Assembly: GCA_030539615.1 (NCBI GenBank)
Contig: JAUNXU010000010.1
Location: 1-32,000, forward strand
Origin: Methanobacteriaceae archaeon
GTDB lineage: Archaea; Methanobacteriota; Methanobacteria; Methanobacteriales; Methanobacteriaceae
Direction of reading: 5' to 3'
Length of the DNA stretch: 32,000 bases
The notes beneath the pieces were generated by a model. It was not told the origin of the DNA. It saw only the letters and a list, made by a program, of their open reading frames with translations, and did no database searches. Positions 17,000 through 24,940 of the stretch are shown here, one piece after another; position 1 is the first letter of the stretch, and each line of letters starts with the position of its first letter. Position numbers and translations under genes: made by a program.

Positions 17000-18517
17000 T
17001 TATATTCTTATTTCACATATTTTATAATGATTATTCTTATAGACTTCTTGTGAGTAATTTGGTACTGGTGTATCTTCTTTTAATAGTAGATATTTTATAT
17101 TAAGATCTGCTAGTTCATTACGAGTTGATTTATTATAAATTATATGAATTGGATCTAACACATAATCAGGTATAGTTTCTGTATATCCACCATAGACTAC
17201 AGAAGCGTTAGTATTTGATACTATTATTGTATCCATAATTGAATCTTCTGAAACTATTAAATCATTAGTTGGATGATGTTTAAACCAATACAAAATATCT
17301 AATCTATCTTCTGATAGAGACATATCTTGAAATCTATCAGTTATTATTGTTGGTTTATATATTGTTCCAATTGGATCAATTATTTTATGAACATTATAAT
17401 CTATTAATAAATTAGTTTCTCCTTCTTTTGATAGATTTGGAGTGTATGAATCAACTATTGTTATTGATGTTATAGTTGAAACTATTAAAAGTATTATAAT
17501 TAGGACATTAGCATATTTTATTATATTTTTTTTAGTTATTATTTTTTTAAATCCTATTGCAGCTAGAATTATTATTGGATATGATATTAATTCTAGTATC
17601 CTTATTGGAACTATATTTAGGCCTAAATATTTAGTAAAACTTAATAATGTTAAAGAAATAATCCATACAATTAATAACATGAATTGAGGAGATTTATATT
17701 TAGATCTTATTTTATATAATCCATATATTGAAAGTACAGTAGGTATTATTCCCATATATTTTATAAAATAAGTTATTAAATCAATATTATTACCTTTTAT
17801 AGGATTAGTTATATAACCATATTTGAATATTGAAATACACCACCATAAAGTAGAGATTATAAAAATTAATAAAGGTATTTTCAATTGTTTATAAGTTATT
17901 CTTTTTTTAGTAGTGTATATAAAAATTATAGTATATAGTCCTAAAATACCAATTGTTAAAAGTGTTGTAAATAAATGAGTGTTAATTAATAATCCTAAAA
18001 ATATTGTTGATAGTATTATATCGTTTTGTTTTGTATTTATTAGATAATTGTAATAAAAGTATATTGTAAGTAATGAGAATATAATTGCTAATGTTGCAGG
18101 AGTACTTATTATTGCACGATTTATTATTACAAATGTAAATAAAGATAAAATTCCAGTTATTAGTCCTGTTTGATTGTCATATATTCTTGCAGTAATAGTA
18201 GTTATAGTTAATATCAAACTAAAAGCAAATATTGGTTGTAATAATCTAATAATATTTAATGGTATAATATTAGTTAATTTAGATAATTCTACTATTAATA
18301 AATGGTATAATGGAGGATATTGGATTGCTCTTCCAATTGGTGAAACAGTAAATGGATCCCAAAAGATAATCCCATTTGTCATATATAAATTTATTAAATG
18401 TAAATGATAATAAATATCCCAGGTTAGTGGAAAAGAATATTTTATTACTGGAATTAATCCTATAAATAGTGCTAGTATAGATGGAAATAAAAGTATACTC
18501 TTTTTTTTCATATTCAT
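17000..18517 (-). CDS. Multi-pass membrane protein, GT-C glycosyltransferase-like
   Basis: About 505 residues with 11-13 predicted membrane helices in the first 350 and a C-terminal soluble part. The first outer loop (WDIYYHLHLIN at about 33-43, then FWDPF and QYPPLYHLLI) has the acidic residue plus aromatic/His pattern of polyprenyl-phosphate-dependent GT-C enzymes such as STT3/AglB and PMT relatives. The sugar and acceptor are unknown. The STT3 WWDYG motif was not seen, so an oligosaccharyltransferase is unlikely. A TTG at 18526 overlaps the GAGAG ribosome-binding site, making ATG 18517 (or 18511) the better start. It is followed after 24 nt by the wall-binding-repeat protein. Confidence 0.65.
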   Translation of the reverse strand: MNMKKKSILLFPSILALFIGLIPVIKYSFPLTWDIYYHLHLINLYMTNGIIFWDPFTVSPIGRAIQYPPLYHLLIVELSKLTNIIPLNIIRLLQPIFAFSLILTITTITARIYDNQTGLITGILSLFTFVIINRAIISTPATLAIIFSLLTIYFYYNYLINTKQNDIILSTIFLGLLINTHLFTTLLTIGILGLYTIIFIYTTKKRITYKQLKIPLLIFIISTLWWCISIFKYGYITNPIKGNNIDLITYFIKYMGIIPTVLSIYGLYKIRSKYKSPQFMLLIVWIISLTLLSFTKYLGLNIVPIRILELISYPIIILAAIGFKKIITKKNIIKYANVLIIILLIVSTITSITIVDSYTPNLSKEGETNLLIDYNVHKIIDPIGTIYKPTIITDRFQDMSLSEDRLDILYWFKHHPTNDLIVSEDSIMDTIIVSNTNASVVYGGYTETIPDYVLDPIHIIYNKSTRNELADLNIKYLLLKEDTPVPNYSQEVYKNNHYKICEIRI

Positions 18518-18600
18518 TAGATACAATACTCTCTTTTTTTAGTCTGTTTTTAAAAAATTATAAATTCTTAAGTTGTTTATTATTTGATATTTATTAGAAG

Positions 18601-18957
18601 TTAAATTATCTTTAGTTTACTTGTATCTTCTAATATTAGTTCAATTTGTCCTTTGTATTGTGTTACTTTAGCTGTGCATTCTATTTGTTGATTTTCTTTT
18701 AGTTGTGGTATGTCTGTATTAAATATTACTAATGTTATTTGTCCTGTGTTATCTTGTATTGTTATATAATTTGCATTTTTTGTTGTTGTAATTTGTGTTA
18801 TTGATCCTGTTATTGTTAATTCTTTATCTATTTCTGTTTTTGTAATTTTATTTATTGTTGTTTTTTGTGGTGTTATTGTTCCTATTAATAGTATCATACC
18901 TATTAATCCAATTATTGTTGTTAGTATTGCTATTTTAAATATTGTATTATCTTGCAT
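18601..18957 (-). CDS. Membrane-anchored OB-fold protein
   Basis: A 118-residue protein with one N-terminal hydrophobic segment (about 7-28) and a C-terminal OB-fold (about 42-116), recognisable by ITGSITQI, the YITIQDNTGQITLVIF strand pair and QIECTAKVTQYKGQIEL. It resembles archaeal OB-fold nucleic-acid-binding proteins with a membrane anchor. The orientation would place the OB domain outside, so its ligand may not be DNA. The coding strand is richer in A and C than its neighbours. GGAG lies 18 nt before ATG 18957, farther than usual. It lies 68 nt after the ligase gene and about 83 nt before the GT-C-like gene. Confidence 0.7.
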   Translation of the reverse strand: MQDNTIFKIAILTTIIGLIGMILLIGTITPQKTTINKITKTEIDKELTITGSITQITTTKNANYITIQDNTGQITLVIFNTDIPQLKENQQIECTAKVTQYKGQIELILEDTSKLKII

Positions 18958-19025
18958 ATTTTTTTACTAATTTCTCCATAAAAGTAAGTATTACATTATA
19001 TGTATTTTAGTAATAATATATTTTG

Positions 19026-20708
19026 TTATTTTTTAGATAATTCAATTATAGATTTCAATTTAGACAAAGTATCAACATCACTTCCACTTATATCATCTCT
19101 AACTCTTTTAACTACAGGAAATCTTAAAGAATACCCACTTTCATACTCATTACTTTCAACTATCTCACTATAAGAAATTTCAAGTATTACCTCAGGCTTA
19201 AATTTTACTTCCCTTCCTTTTCGACTAATTACCAACTTTTCCATCCTTTTTGTTAAACTTTCTAACAATTGATCATTCATACCAGTAGCAGCATGAGCAA
19301 GTGTCACATAATTTCCCACATCATCTTGTAAAGATACTAAATAAGAACCAAAGAATTTTGCCCGTTTACCCTTACCATAAATTCCACCAGTAATTATACA
19401 ATCTAATGACTCTTGAACAGGTTTATATTTAAGCATTTTTTTTCCTCGATTTCCAGGTTTATATTCACCATACATATCTTTTAACATTATCCCCTCATGA
19501 CCATTATTTATCGACCATTCAAATAACTTTTCAGCTTCTTCAATATTAGAACAAGATACTTTTTTCATAGTACTTAATTCAACATTTTTTGAAGTAGTTA
19601 CTAATTCTTCCAATAACTCTCGTCTTTTATAAATTGGTTGATCTACAGTTTGCCCCTCATAATATAAAACATCAAATAAAAACACTTTTAATGGTATTTT
19701 TTTAACCATTTCTTCAATATTATGTTTTCTTTTTACTCTTTGTAGAATATATTGAAATGATATAGGTTGTCCATCTTTTGTTGCTATAACTTCTCCTTCA
19801 ACTATATAATTTTCTATGTTTAATGCTTTTTCTAAATAAGTTACAACTTCAGGTAATGCATTAGTTACATTTTCTAATCGTCTTGTAAATATATTAATTT
19901 TCCCATTTTTATTATGGATTTGAACACGAATTCCATCATATTTTGTTTCACATATTACTTCTTTTAATTCAGATACTGTTTCTTTTATACCTTCAGATAA
20001 TTGTGCTAACATTGGTTTTACTGGTTTTCCAGGAGTAAGAGTAATTTTTTTTAATTCATCTTCACTTATTCTTGCTTTATCTGCAACATATCCTAAATCA
20101 TTAGATAACATTAATGCTTTTTCTACTGATTTTTTATTTACATCATATGCCTTTGCTATTGCATCAACAACTGTTCCTTCACCAACCCCAATTCTTAGTT
20201 GTTCTGTTATTGTACGAGTTATATATTTTGCTTCTTTAGCTGAAGCTGATACATATAATTCTAAAATAAGATTTATTTTTTTATTTTGAGATTTTTTTCC
20301 AGTAATTGTTTCAATTTTTCTTAGATTAGAATATACTTTATTTACTGTCAATTTATTTGTGAAAAATGATGTTTGGGTTTTATTCTTTAATAAACTTTCA
20401 GTTATTTCACCTAAATCACCAACAGATCCTAATTTTGTTTCAATTACTGAAGGCTTCTCTGTTATTACTTCTGATATTGCTTTTATAATTATTTGTGTTC
20501 CAACACCTAATTCCTTATCACTCCAAGGTGGAAAAACTTTTCCCATAAGTAATAAAGTTATGTTATATATTTCTTCAGGATTTGTTTTATTAATACTATT
20601 TAAAAAATCAGCTATTATATCTGTTTTCTCTAATCTACTTGATGTTGCATCTATTTTATCATATACCTTTACTAGTTCTTCATATGCAATTTTACTCAAA
20701 TTTACCAT
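19026..20708 (-). CDS. lig: ATP-dependent DNA ligase
   Basis: A 560-residue archaeal DNA ligase I, which seals nicks at Okazaki-fragment and repair sites. The N-terminal DNA-binding domain spans about 1-215. The adenylation domain carries motif I ETKYDGIRVQIH with nucleophile K256, motif III VEGEVIA, motif IV HEGIMLKD and motif V LKYKP. The C-terminal OB domain ends with RFPVVKRVRDD. The length is typical. ATG 20708 has a GGGG stretch only 2 nt upstream, so the start is slightly uncertain. It shares a divergent promoter region (20709-20835) with the DUF3795-like gene. Confidence 0.95.
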   Translation of the reverse strand: MVNLSKIAYEELVKVYDKIDATSSRLEKTDIIADFLNSINKTNPEEIYNITLLLMGKVFPPWSDKELGVGTQIIIKAISEVITEKPSVIETKLGSVGDLGEITESLLKNKTQTSFFTNKLTVNKVYSNLRKIETITGKKSQNKKINLILELYVSASAKEAKYITRTITEQLRIGVGEGTVVDAIAKAYDVNKKSVEKALMLSNDLGYVADKARISEDELKKITLTPGKPVKPMLAQLSEGIKETVSELKEVICETKYDGIRVQIHNKNGKINIFTRRLENVTNALPEVVTYLEKALNIENYIVEGEVIATKDGQPISFQYILQRVKRKHNIEEMVKKIPLKVFLFDVLYYEGQTVDQPIYKRRELLEELVTTSKNVELSTMKKVSCSNIEEAEKLFEWSINNGHEGIMLKDMYGEYKPGNRGKKMLKYKPVQESLDCIITGGIYGKGKRAKFFGSYLVSLQDDVGNYVTLAHAATGMNDQLLESLTKRMEKLVISRKGREVKFKPEVILEISYSEIVESNEYESGYSLRFPVVKRVRDDISGSDVDTLSKLKSIIELSKK

Positions 20709-20835
20709 TTCCCCTTTATTAATCCTGACTTTTAATATAATATATACTTTTAACTATTATAATTTAAATTTTTTACTAATGGTAAAAAAGATTAAATAAA
20801 TAATATATATTAAGTATTAGGAGAATGTGAAACTG
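20709..20835. promoter_or_regulatory. Divergent promoter region
   Basis: The 127-nt gap between the ligase gene (minus) and the Cys-rich gene (plus) holds TATA-like sequence for both: AAAGTATATATTATA around 20737-20751 on the minus strand, and AATAATATATATTAAG around 20799-20814 on the plus strand. Confidence 0.4.
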
Positions 20836-21246
20836 ATGTTAATGCCTGAAAAAATTGATAATAATATGTTTGCCCCATGTGGAGTTGATTGTATGACATG
20901 TACTTACCATATTAGTTCATGTCCTGGTTGTAGAATGGGAAATCATGGAAAAACTAAAAGTACTTTAAAATGTAAGATTAAAGCTTGTTTTGATAATAAA
21001 AAATTTAAATACTGTTCTAGATGTAGTCAGTTTCCATGTAAATTAATTAAAAAACACGACAAAAACTATAAAAAACGTTACAATATAAGTCCAATAAATA
21101 ATTCTAAAGAAGTTGAAAATAGAGGTATTAACAATTTCATGAAAAAAGAACAATTAGAGTGGTCTTGTCCTGATTGTAATCATATTATTTCATTTAATGA
21201 TAAAATTTGTAGTAATTGTAAAAAAATAAAAGAGGAAAATATTTAA
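20836..21246 (+). CDS. DUF3795-like Cys-rich protein with C-terminal zinc ribbon
   Basis: About 136 residues. The first two thirds match the DUF3795 pattern: CGVDCMTC, CPGCR, CKIKACF, then YCSRCSQFPC followed by KLIKKHDKNYKKRY. The C-terminal 30 residues form a separate zinc ribbon (CPDCN at about 113-117 and CSNC near the end). About fifteen cysteines suggest zinc or iron-sulfur binding; function is unknown. The open frame starts at GTG 20827, but AGGAGA (20819-20824) is too close to it, so ATG 20836 is preferred; ATG 20842 is also possible. It is followed by a 179-nt AT-rich gap and polD. Confidence 0.75.
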   Translation: MLMPEKIDNNMFAPCGVDCMTCTYHISSCPGCRMGNHGKTKSTLKCKIKACFDNKKFKYCSRCSQFPCKLIKKHDKNYKKRYNISPINNSKEVENRGINNFMKKEQLEWSCPDCNHIISFNDKICSNCKKIKEENI

Positions 21247-21425
21247 AAGTATTTCTCTTATTAGATAAAAAAAAAATAGTTTAGTTAATACATTTTATAT
21301 TACTTATTTAATATTTAAAACCACATATATTACTATAATATATTATAATAAAAAAAAAATAAAAAATATAATGTTTTTAAGCTAATCTAAGAAAAAAATA
21401 GATTAAAAGGAGGAGCTATAGTTTT

Positions 21426-24400
21426 ATGGAATATAATAAAAAATATTTTGAAACATTAGATATTGAAACTAAGAAATTATATGATATATCAAATAAAGCT
21501 CGTGAAGAAGGAAAAGATCTTAAACTTACAACTGAAGTACCCCTTGCAAAAAACTTAGCTGAACGTGTTGAAGGACTTGTTGGTCCAAAAGATGTTGCTA
21601 AAAAAATACGTAAATTAGAAGAAACTATGTCTCGTGAAGAAGTAGCATTTCAAATTGCTAGAGATATTGTAACTTCTACAGATGTTGAAGGAGTTAAAGA
21701 TTCATTAGAAGTTCAAGAAGAAAAAGCAGATTCAGCTATAAGAACTGCTCTTGCTATATTAACAGAAGGTGTAGTTGCAGCACCATTAGAGGGTATTGCT
21801 CGTATAAAAATCAAAGATAATTTTGATGGAACTAAATATTTTGCTGTATTTTTTGCAGGTCCTATCCGTAGTGCTGGAGGTACTGCTGCAGCTCTTGCAG
21901 TACTTATTGGAGATTATATTCGTATATCATTAGGATTAGATGTTTATAAAATTACTGATGATGAAACAGAACGGTATGTTGAAGAAGTTGAATTATATGA
22001 ATCAGAAGTAACAAATCTTCAATATTCACCTACTCCTGATGAAGTTAGAAAAGCTGTTAGAAATATTCCTGTTGAAGTAACTGGTGAACAAACAGATCAA
22101 GTAGAAGTTCAACATAGAGATCTTGAACGTGTTGAAACAAACTTTATTCGTGGTGGAGCATTACTTGCTATTGCTGAAGGTGTTATTCAGAAATCTCGTA
22201 AGATTGTTAAATATGCAAATACTTTAAAAATTGATGGATGGGATTGGCTTAGTGATTTTACATCTACTAAAAAAGAAGATAGTAAATCTGCAGAAGATGA
22301 AGATAAACCTAAAGAAAAGAAAATTGCTAAATATATGCAGGATATAATTGGTGGTAGACCAGTTATGAGTTATCCCGGAGCTAAAGGTGGTTTCAGATTA
22401 AGATATGGTAGATCCCGTAATACAGGACTTGCTGCTATGGGAGTTCATCCAGCTACAATGGAATTGGTTGAATTTCTTGCTGTTGGTACTCAAATGAAAA
22501 TAGAAAAACCTGGAAAAGGAAATTGTGTTGTTCCAGTAGATTCTATTGAAGGTCCTATTGTTAAACTTAGAAATGGTGATGTTGTTCGAATTAATAGTGT
22601 TAATCAAGCAAATTCTATCCGTAAAGATGTTGTAGAAATACTATTTTTAGGAGATATGCTTGTAGCATTTGGAGAATTTTTAAGAAATAATATTCCTCTT
22701 GAAGCTTCTTGTTGGTGTGAAGAATGGTGGGCTCAACTTATTGAAATATCAGATTATTATAAAGAAAATGGTGGAGATTTAGGCATTGGTTTTGAAAAAG
22801 AAATGGCTCTTGATAAATTATTAAAATTAGATATTGATGCCCGTACAGCTTTTGATATTGCTAAAAAAACAGATACTCCACTTCATCCTAAGTTTACATT
22901 TAATTATGATGCTGTATCTATTGATGAACTTAATATTATTCAGAGGTATCTTTATGAAAATGTTAATAGTGTTGACATTATCTTTAATAATGATCATCAT
23001 CGTATGGTTTATGGTTTTGAAAAACGGATTTTGGAAGCTTTAGGTGTTTGCCATATTGTTAAAGGAGAAACTATTACTATTGAAAATAATGATTTATATT
23101 CTTTAATGGTTGTTCTTAATCAACAGTTAGATACTACTTGTAACTCAAGTATTGAAGCAGTACATAAAATTAGTCCTGTTAAAATTAAAATTCGAGATCC
23201 TGTTTATATTGGTGCTCGTGTAGGTCGTCCTGAAAAAACTAAAGAAAGGCTTATGAGACCTGCACCTCATTCATTGTTTCCAGTAAGTACTGCTGATGGT
23301 AATAGACGAAATCTTGTTGCTGCTTGTACTAGAGGAAATATTAAAGTAGATATTGCTAAATGTAGATGTACAAATCCTGATTGTGGTGTTACATCTTTTA
23401 TGGCAACTTGTCCTGTTTGCGGATCACATACAACACTTGAAAGTTCAGGAATTAAAAGTATTAAACTTAATTCTTTATTTAAAAAAGCATTGGATAATGT
23501 TAATGTTCGTAGAATTGATGAGGTTAAAGGTGTTAAGGGTTTAATTTCAGAAGATAAATTTCCAGAACCATTAGAAAAAGGTATTTTAAGGGCTAAAAAT
23601 GAAGTATTCACATATCGTGATGCTACTATTCGTCATGATTCAACTGATTTACCATTAACACATTTTATTCCTCGTGAAATTGGAGTTAGTTATGAAAAAA
23701 TCATTGAATTAGGTTATAATGAAGATATTTATGGTAATGAAATTGTAAATGATGATCAAATCATTGAAATTAAAATTCAAGATGTTGTTGTATCTGAAAA
23801 TTGTGGTGATTATTTATTACGTGTATCTCATTTTATTGATGATTTATTAGAAAATTTTTATCATATGGATAGATATTATAATGCTGAAACTCGTTTAGAT
23901 TTAGTTGGTCATTTAATAGCTGGACTTGCACCACATACATCTGCTGGTGTTTTAGGTCGTATTATAGGATTTACTAAAGCTGCTTGTTGTTATGCACATC
24001 CATATTTCCATTCTGCAAAAAGACGAAATTGTGATAGTGATGAAGATGCTGTTATGTTATTGTTAGATGCATTACTTAATTTTTCAAAGACATATCTTCC
24101 TAATACCAGAGGTGGTAGTATGGATGCACCTTTAGTTTTATCTTCTCGTATTGATCCTGAAGAAATTGATGATGAATCACATAATATTGATGCTATGTGG
24201 AGAGTTCCATTAGAAATTTATGATGCATCATATAAAGGTGTAAAACCATCAGATATTAATAAGTTTGTTGATAATGTTGAAAAAAGATTAGCTACTGATG
24301 ATCAGTATCATGGTCTTATTTATTCCCACCCAACTAGTTCGATACATAGTGGACCAAAAGTTTGTTTATATAAGTCTTTGCAAGCAATGAGTGAAAAAGT

Positions 24401-24779
24401 TGAAAAACAAATAAGGTTAGCTGAACTTATTAGAGCAGTTGATCAAAAAGGAGTTGTGGAAGGTATATTGAATTCACACTTCTTACCTGACATTGCAGGA
24501 AATATTAGAGCATTTTCAAGACAAAAAGTCAGATGTACTAAATGTGGGACTAAATATAGGCGAATACCATTATCAGGAGAATGTAAATGTGGAAACAACC
24601 TCATATTAAGTATATCAAAAGGATCAGTTCTTAAGTATTTAGAAATATCAAAGGATTTATCCCATAGATATCCAATAGATCCTTACATTACTGAACGTAT
24701 AGAGATATTTGAAACTGCTATAGTCTCTTTATTTGAAAGTGATAAATCTAAGCAAAGTTCATTAGATGCTTTCTTTTAA
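21426..24779 (+). CDS. polC: DNA polymerase D large subunit (DP2)
   Basis: The 1117-residue catalytic subunit of the archaeal replicative family D polymerase. The active-site motif NCDSDED begins at 868, with D870 and D872 matching the catalytic aspartate pair; Pyrococcus has NCDGDED, so Gly is Ser here. Cys clusters lie near 646-670 (CRCTNPDC, CPVC) and 1037-1056 (CTKC, CKC). The extreme C terminus QSSLDAFF (1110-1117) is a textbook PCNA-interacting peptide. An acidic Lys-rich insertion at about 283-300 replaces nothing recognisable. There is no intein, although relatives often carry one. ATG 21426 follows GGAGGAG (21409-21415). The small subunit DP1 is not in the window. Confidence 0.97.
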   Translation: MEYNKKYFETLDIETKKLYDISNKAREEGKDLKLTTEVPLAKNLAERVEGLVGPKDVAKKIRKLEETMSREEVAFQIARDIVTSTDVEGVKDSLEVQEEKADSAIRTALAILTEGVVAAPLEGIARIKIKDNFDGTKYFAVFFAGPIRSAGGTAAALAVLIGDYIRISLGLDVYKITDDETERYVEEVELYESEVTNLQYSPTPDEVRKAVRNIPVEVTGEQTDQVEVQHRDLERVETNFIRGGALLAIAEGVIQKSRKIVKYANTLKIDGWDWLSDFTSTKKEDSKSAEDEDKPKEKKIAKYMQDIIGGRPVMSYPGAKGGFRLRYGRSRNTGLAAMGVHPATMELVEFLAVGTQMKIEKPGKGNCVVPVDSIEGPIVKLRNGDVVRINSVNQANSIRKDVVEILFLGDMLVAFGEFLRNNIPLEASCWCEEWWAQLIEISDYYKENGGDLGIGFEKEMALDKLLKLDIDARTAFDIAKKTDTPLHPKFTFNYDAVSIDELNIIQRYLYENVNSVDIIFNNDHHRMVYGFEKRILEALGVCHIVKGETITIENNDLYSLMVVLNQQLDTTCNSSIEAVHKISPVKIKIRDPVYIGARVGRPEKTKERLMRPAPHSLFPVSTADGNRRNLVAACTRGNIKVDIAKCRCTNPDCGVTSFMATCPVCGSHTTLESSGIKSIKLNSLFKKALDNVNVRRIDEVKGVKGLISEDKFPEPLEKGILRAKNEVFTYRDATIRHDSTDLPLTHFIPREIGVSYEKIIELGYNEDIYGNEIVNDDQIIEIKIQDVVVSENCGDYLLRVSHFIDDLLENFYHMDRYYNAETRLDLVGHLIAGLAPHTSAGVLGRIIGFTKAACCYAHPYFHSAKRRNCDSDEDAVMLLLDALLNFSKTYLPNTRGGSMDAPLVLSSRIDPEEIDDESHNIDAMWRVPLEIYDASYKGVKPSDINKFVDNVEKRLATDDQYHGLIYSHPTSSIHSGPKVCLYKSLQAMSEKVEKQIRLAELIRAVDQKGVVEGILNSHFLPDIAGNIRAFSRQKVRCTKCGTKYRRIPLSGECKCGNNLILSISKGSVLKYLEISKDLSHRYPIDPYITERIEIFETAIVSLFESDKSKQSSLDAFF

Positions 24780-24870
24780 TCCTCTTACTTTTTTTTAAAT
24801 TAATAATACACTATAAACTCACTTAAACACCAATACATCCATACAATAAAAGTATTAATTTAGACGAACT

Positions 24871-24886
24871 AAAAAACTTAAATACT
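24871..24886 (+). promoter_or_regulatory. Probable BRE/TATA promoter of nrdD
   Basis: AAAAAACTTAAATACT, an A-rich BRE-like stretch leading into TTAAATAC (24878-24885), lies about 60 nt before ATG 24941. A T run at 24788-24796 just after the polymerase stop separates the two transcripts. Confidence 0.5.
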
Positions 24887-24940
24887 ACTAAAAATAAATG
24901 AATAAACAATAAGTTAAATAAAAGTAGGTCTAAAAAAAAC

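Noticed and set aside
20827-20835. GTG start for the DUF3795-like protein
   Set aside because: Only 3 nt separate it from the GGAGA site; ATG 20836 is better placed, though not proven.
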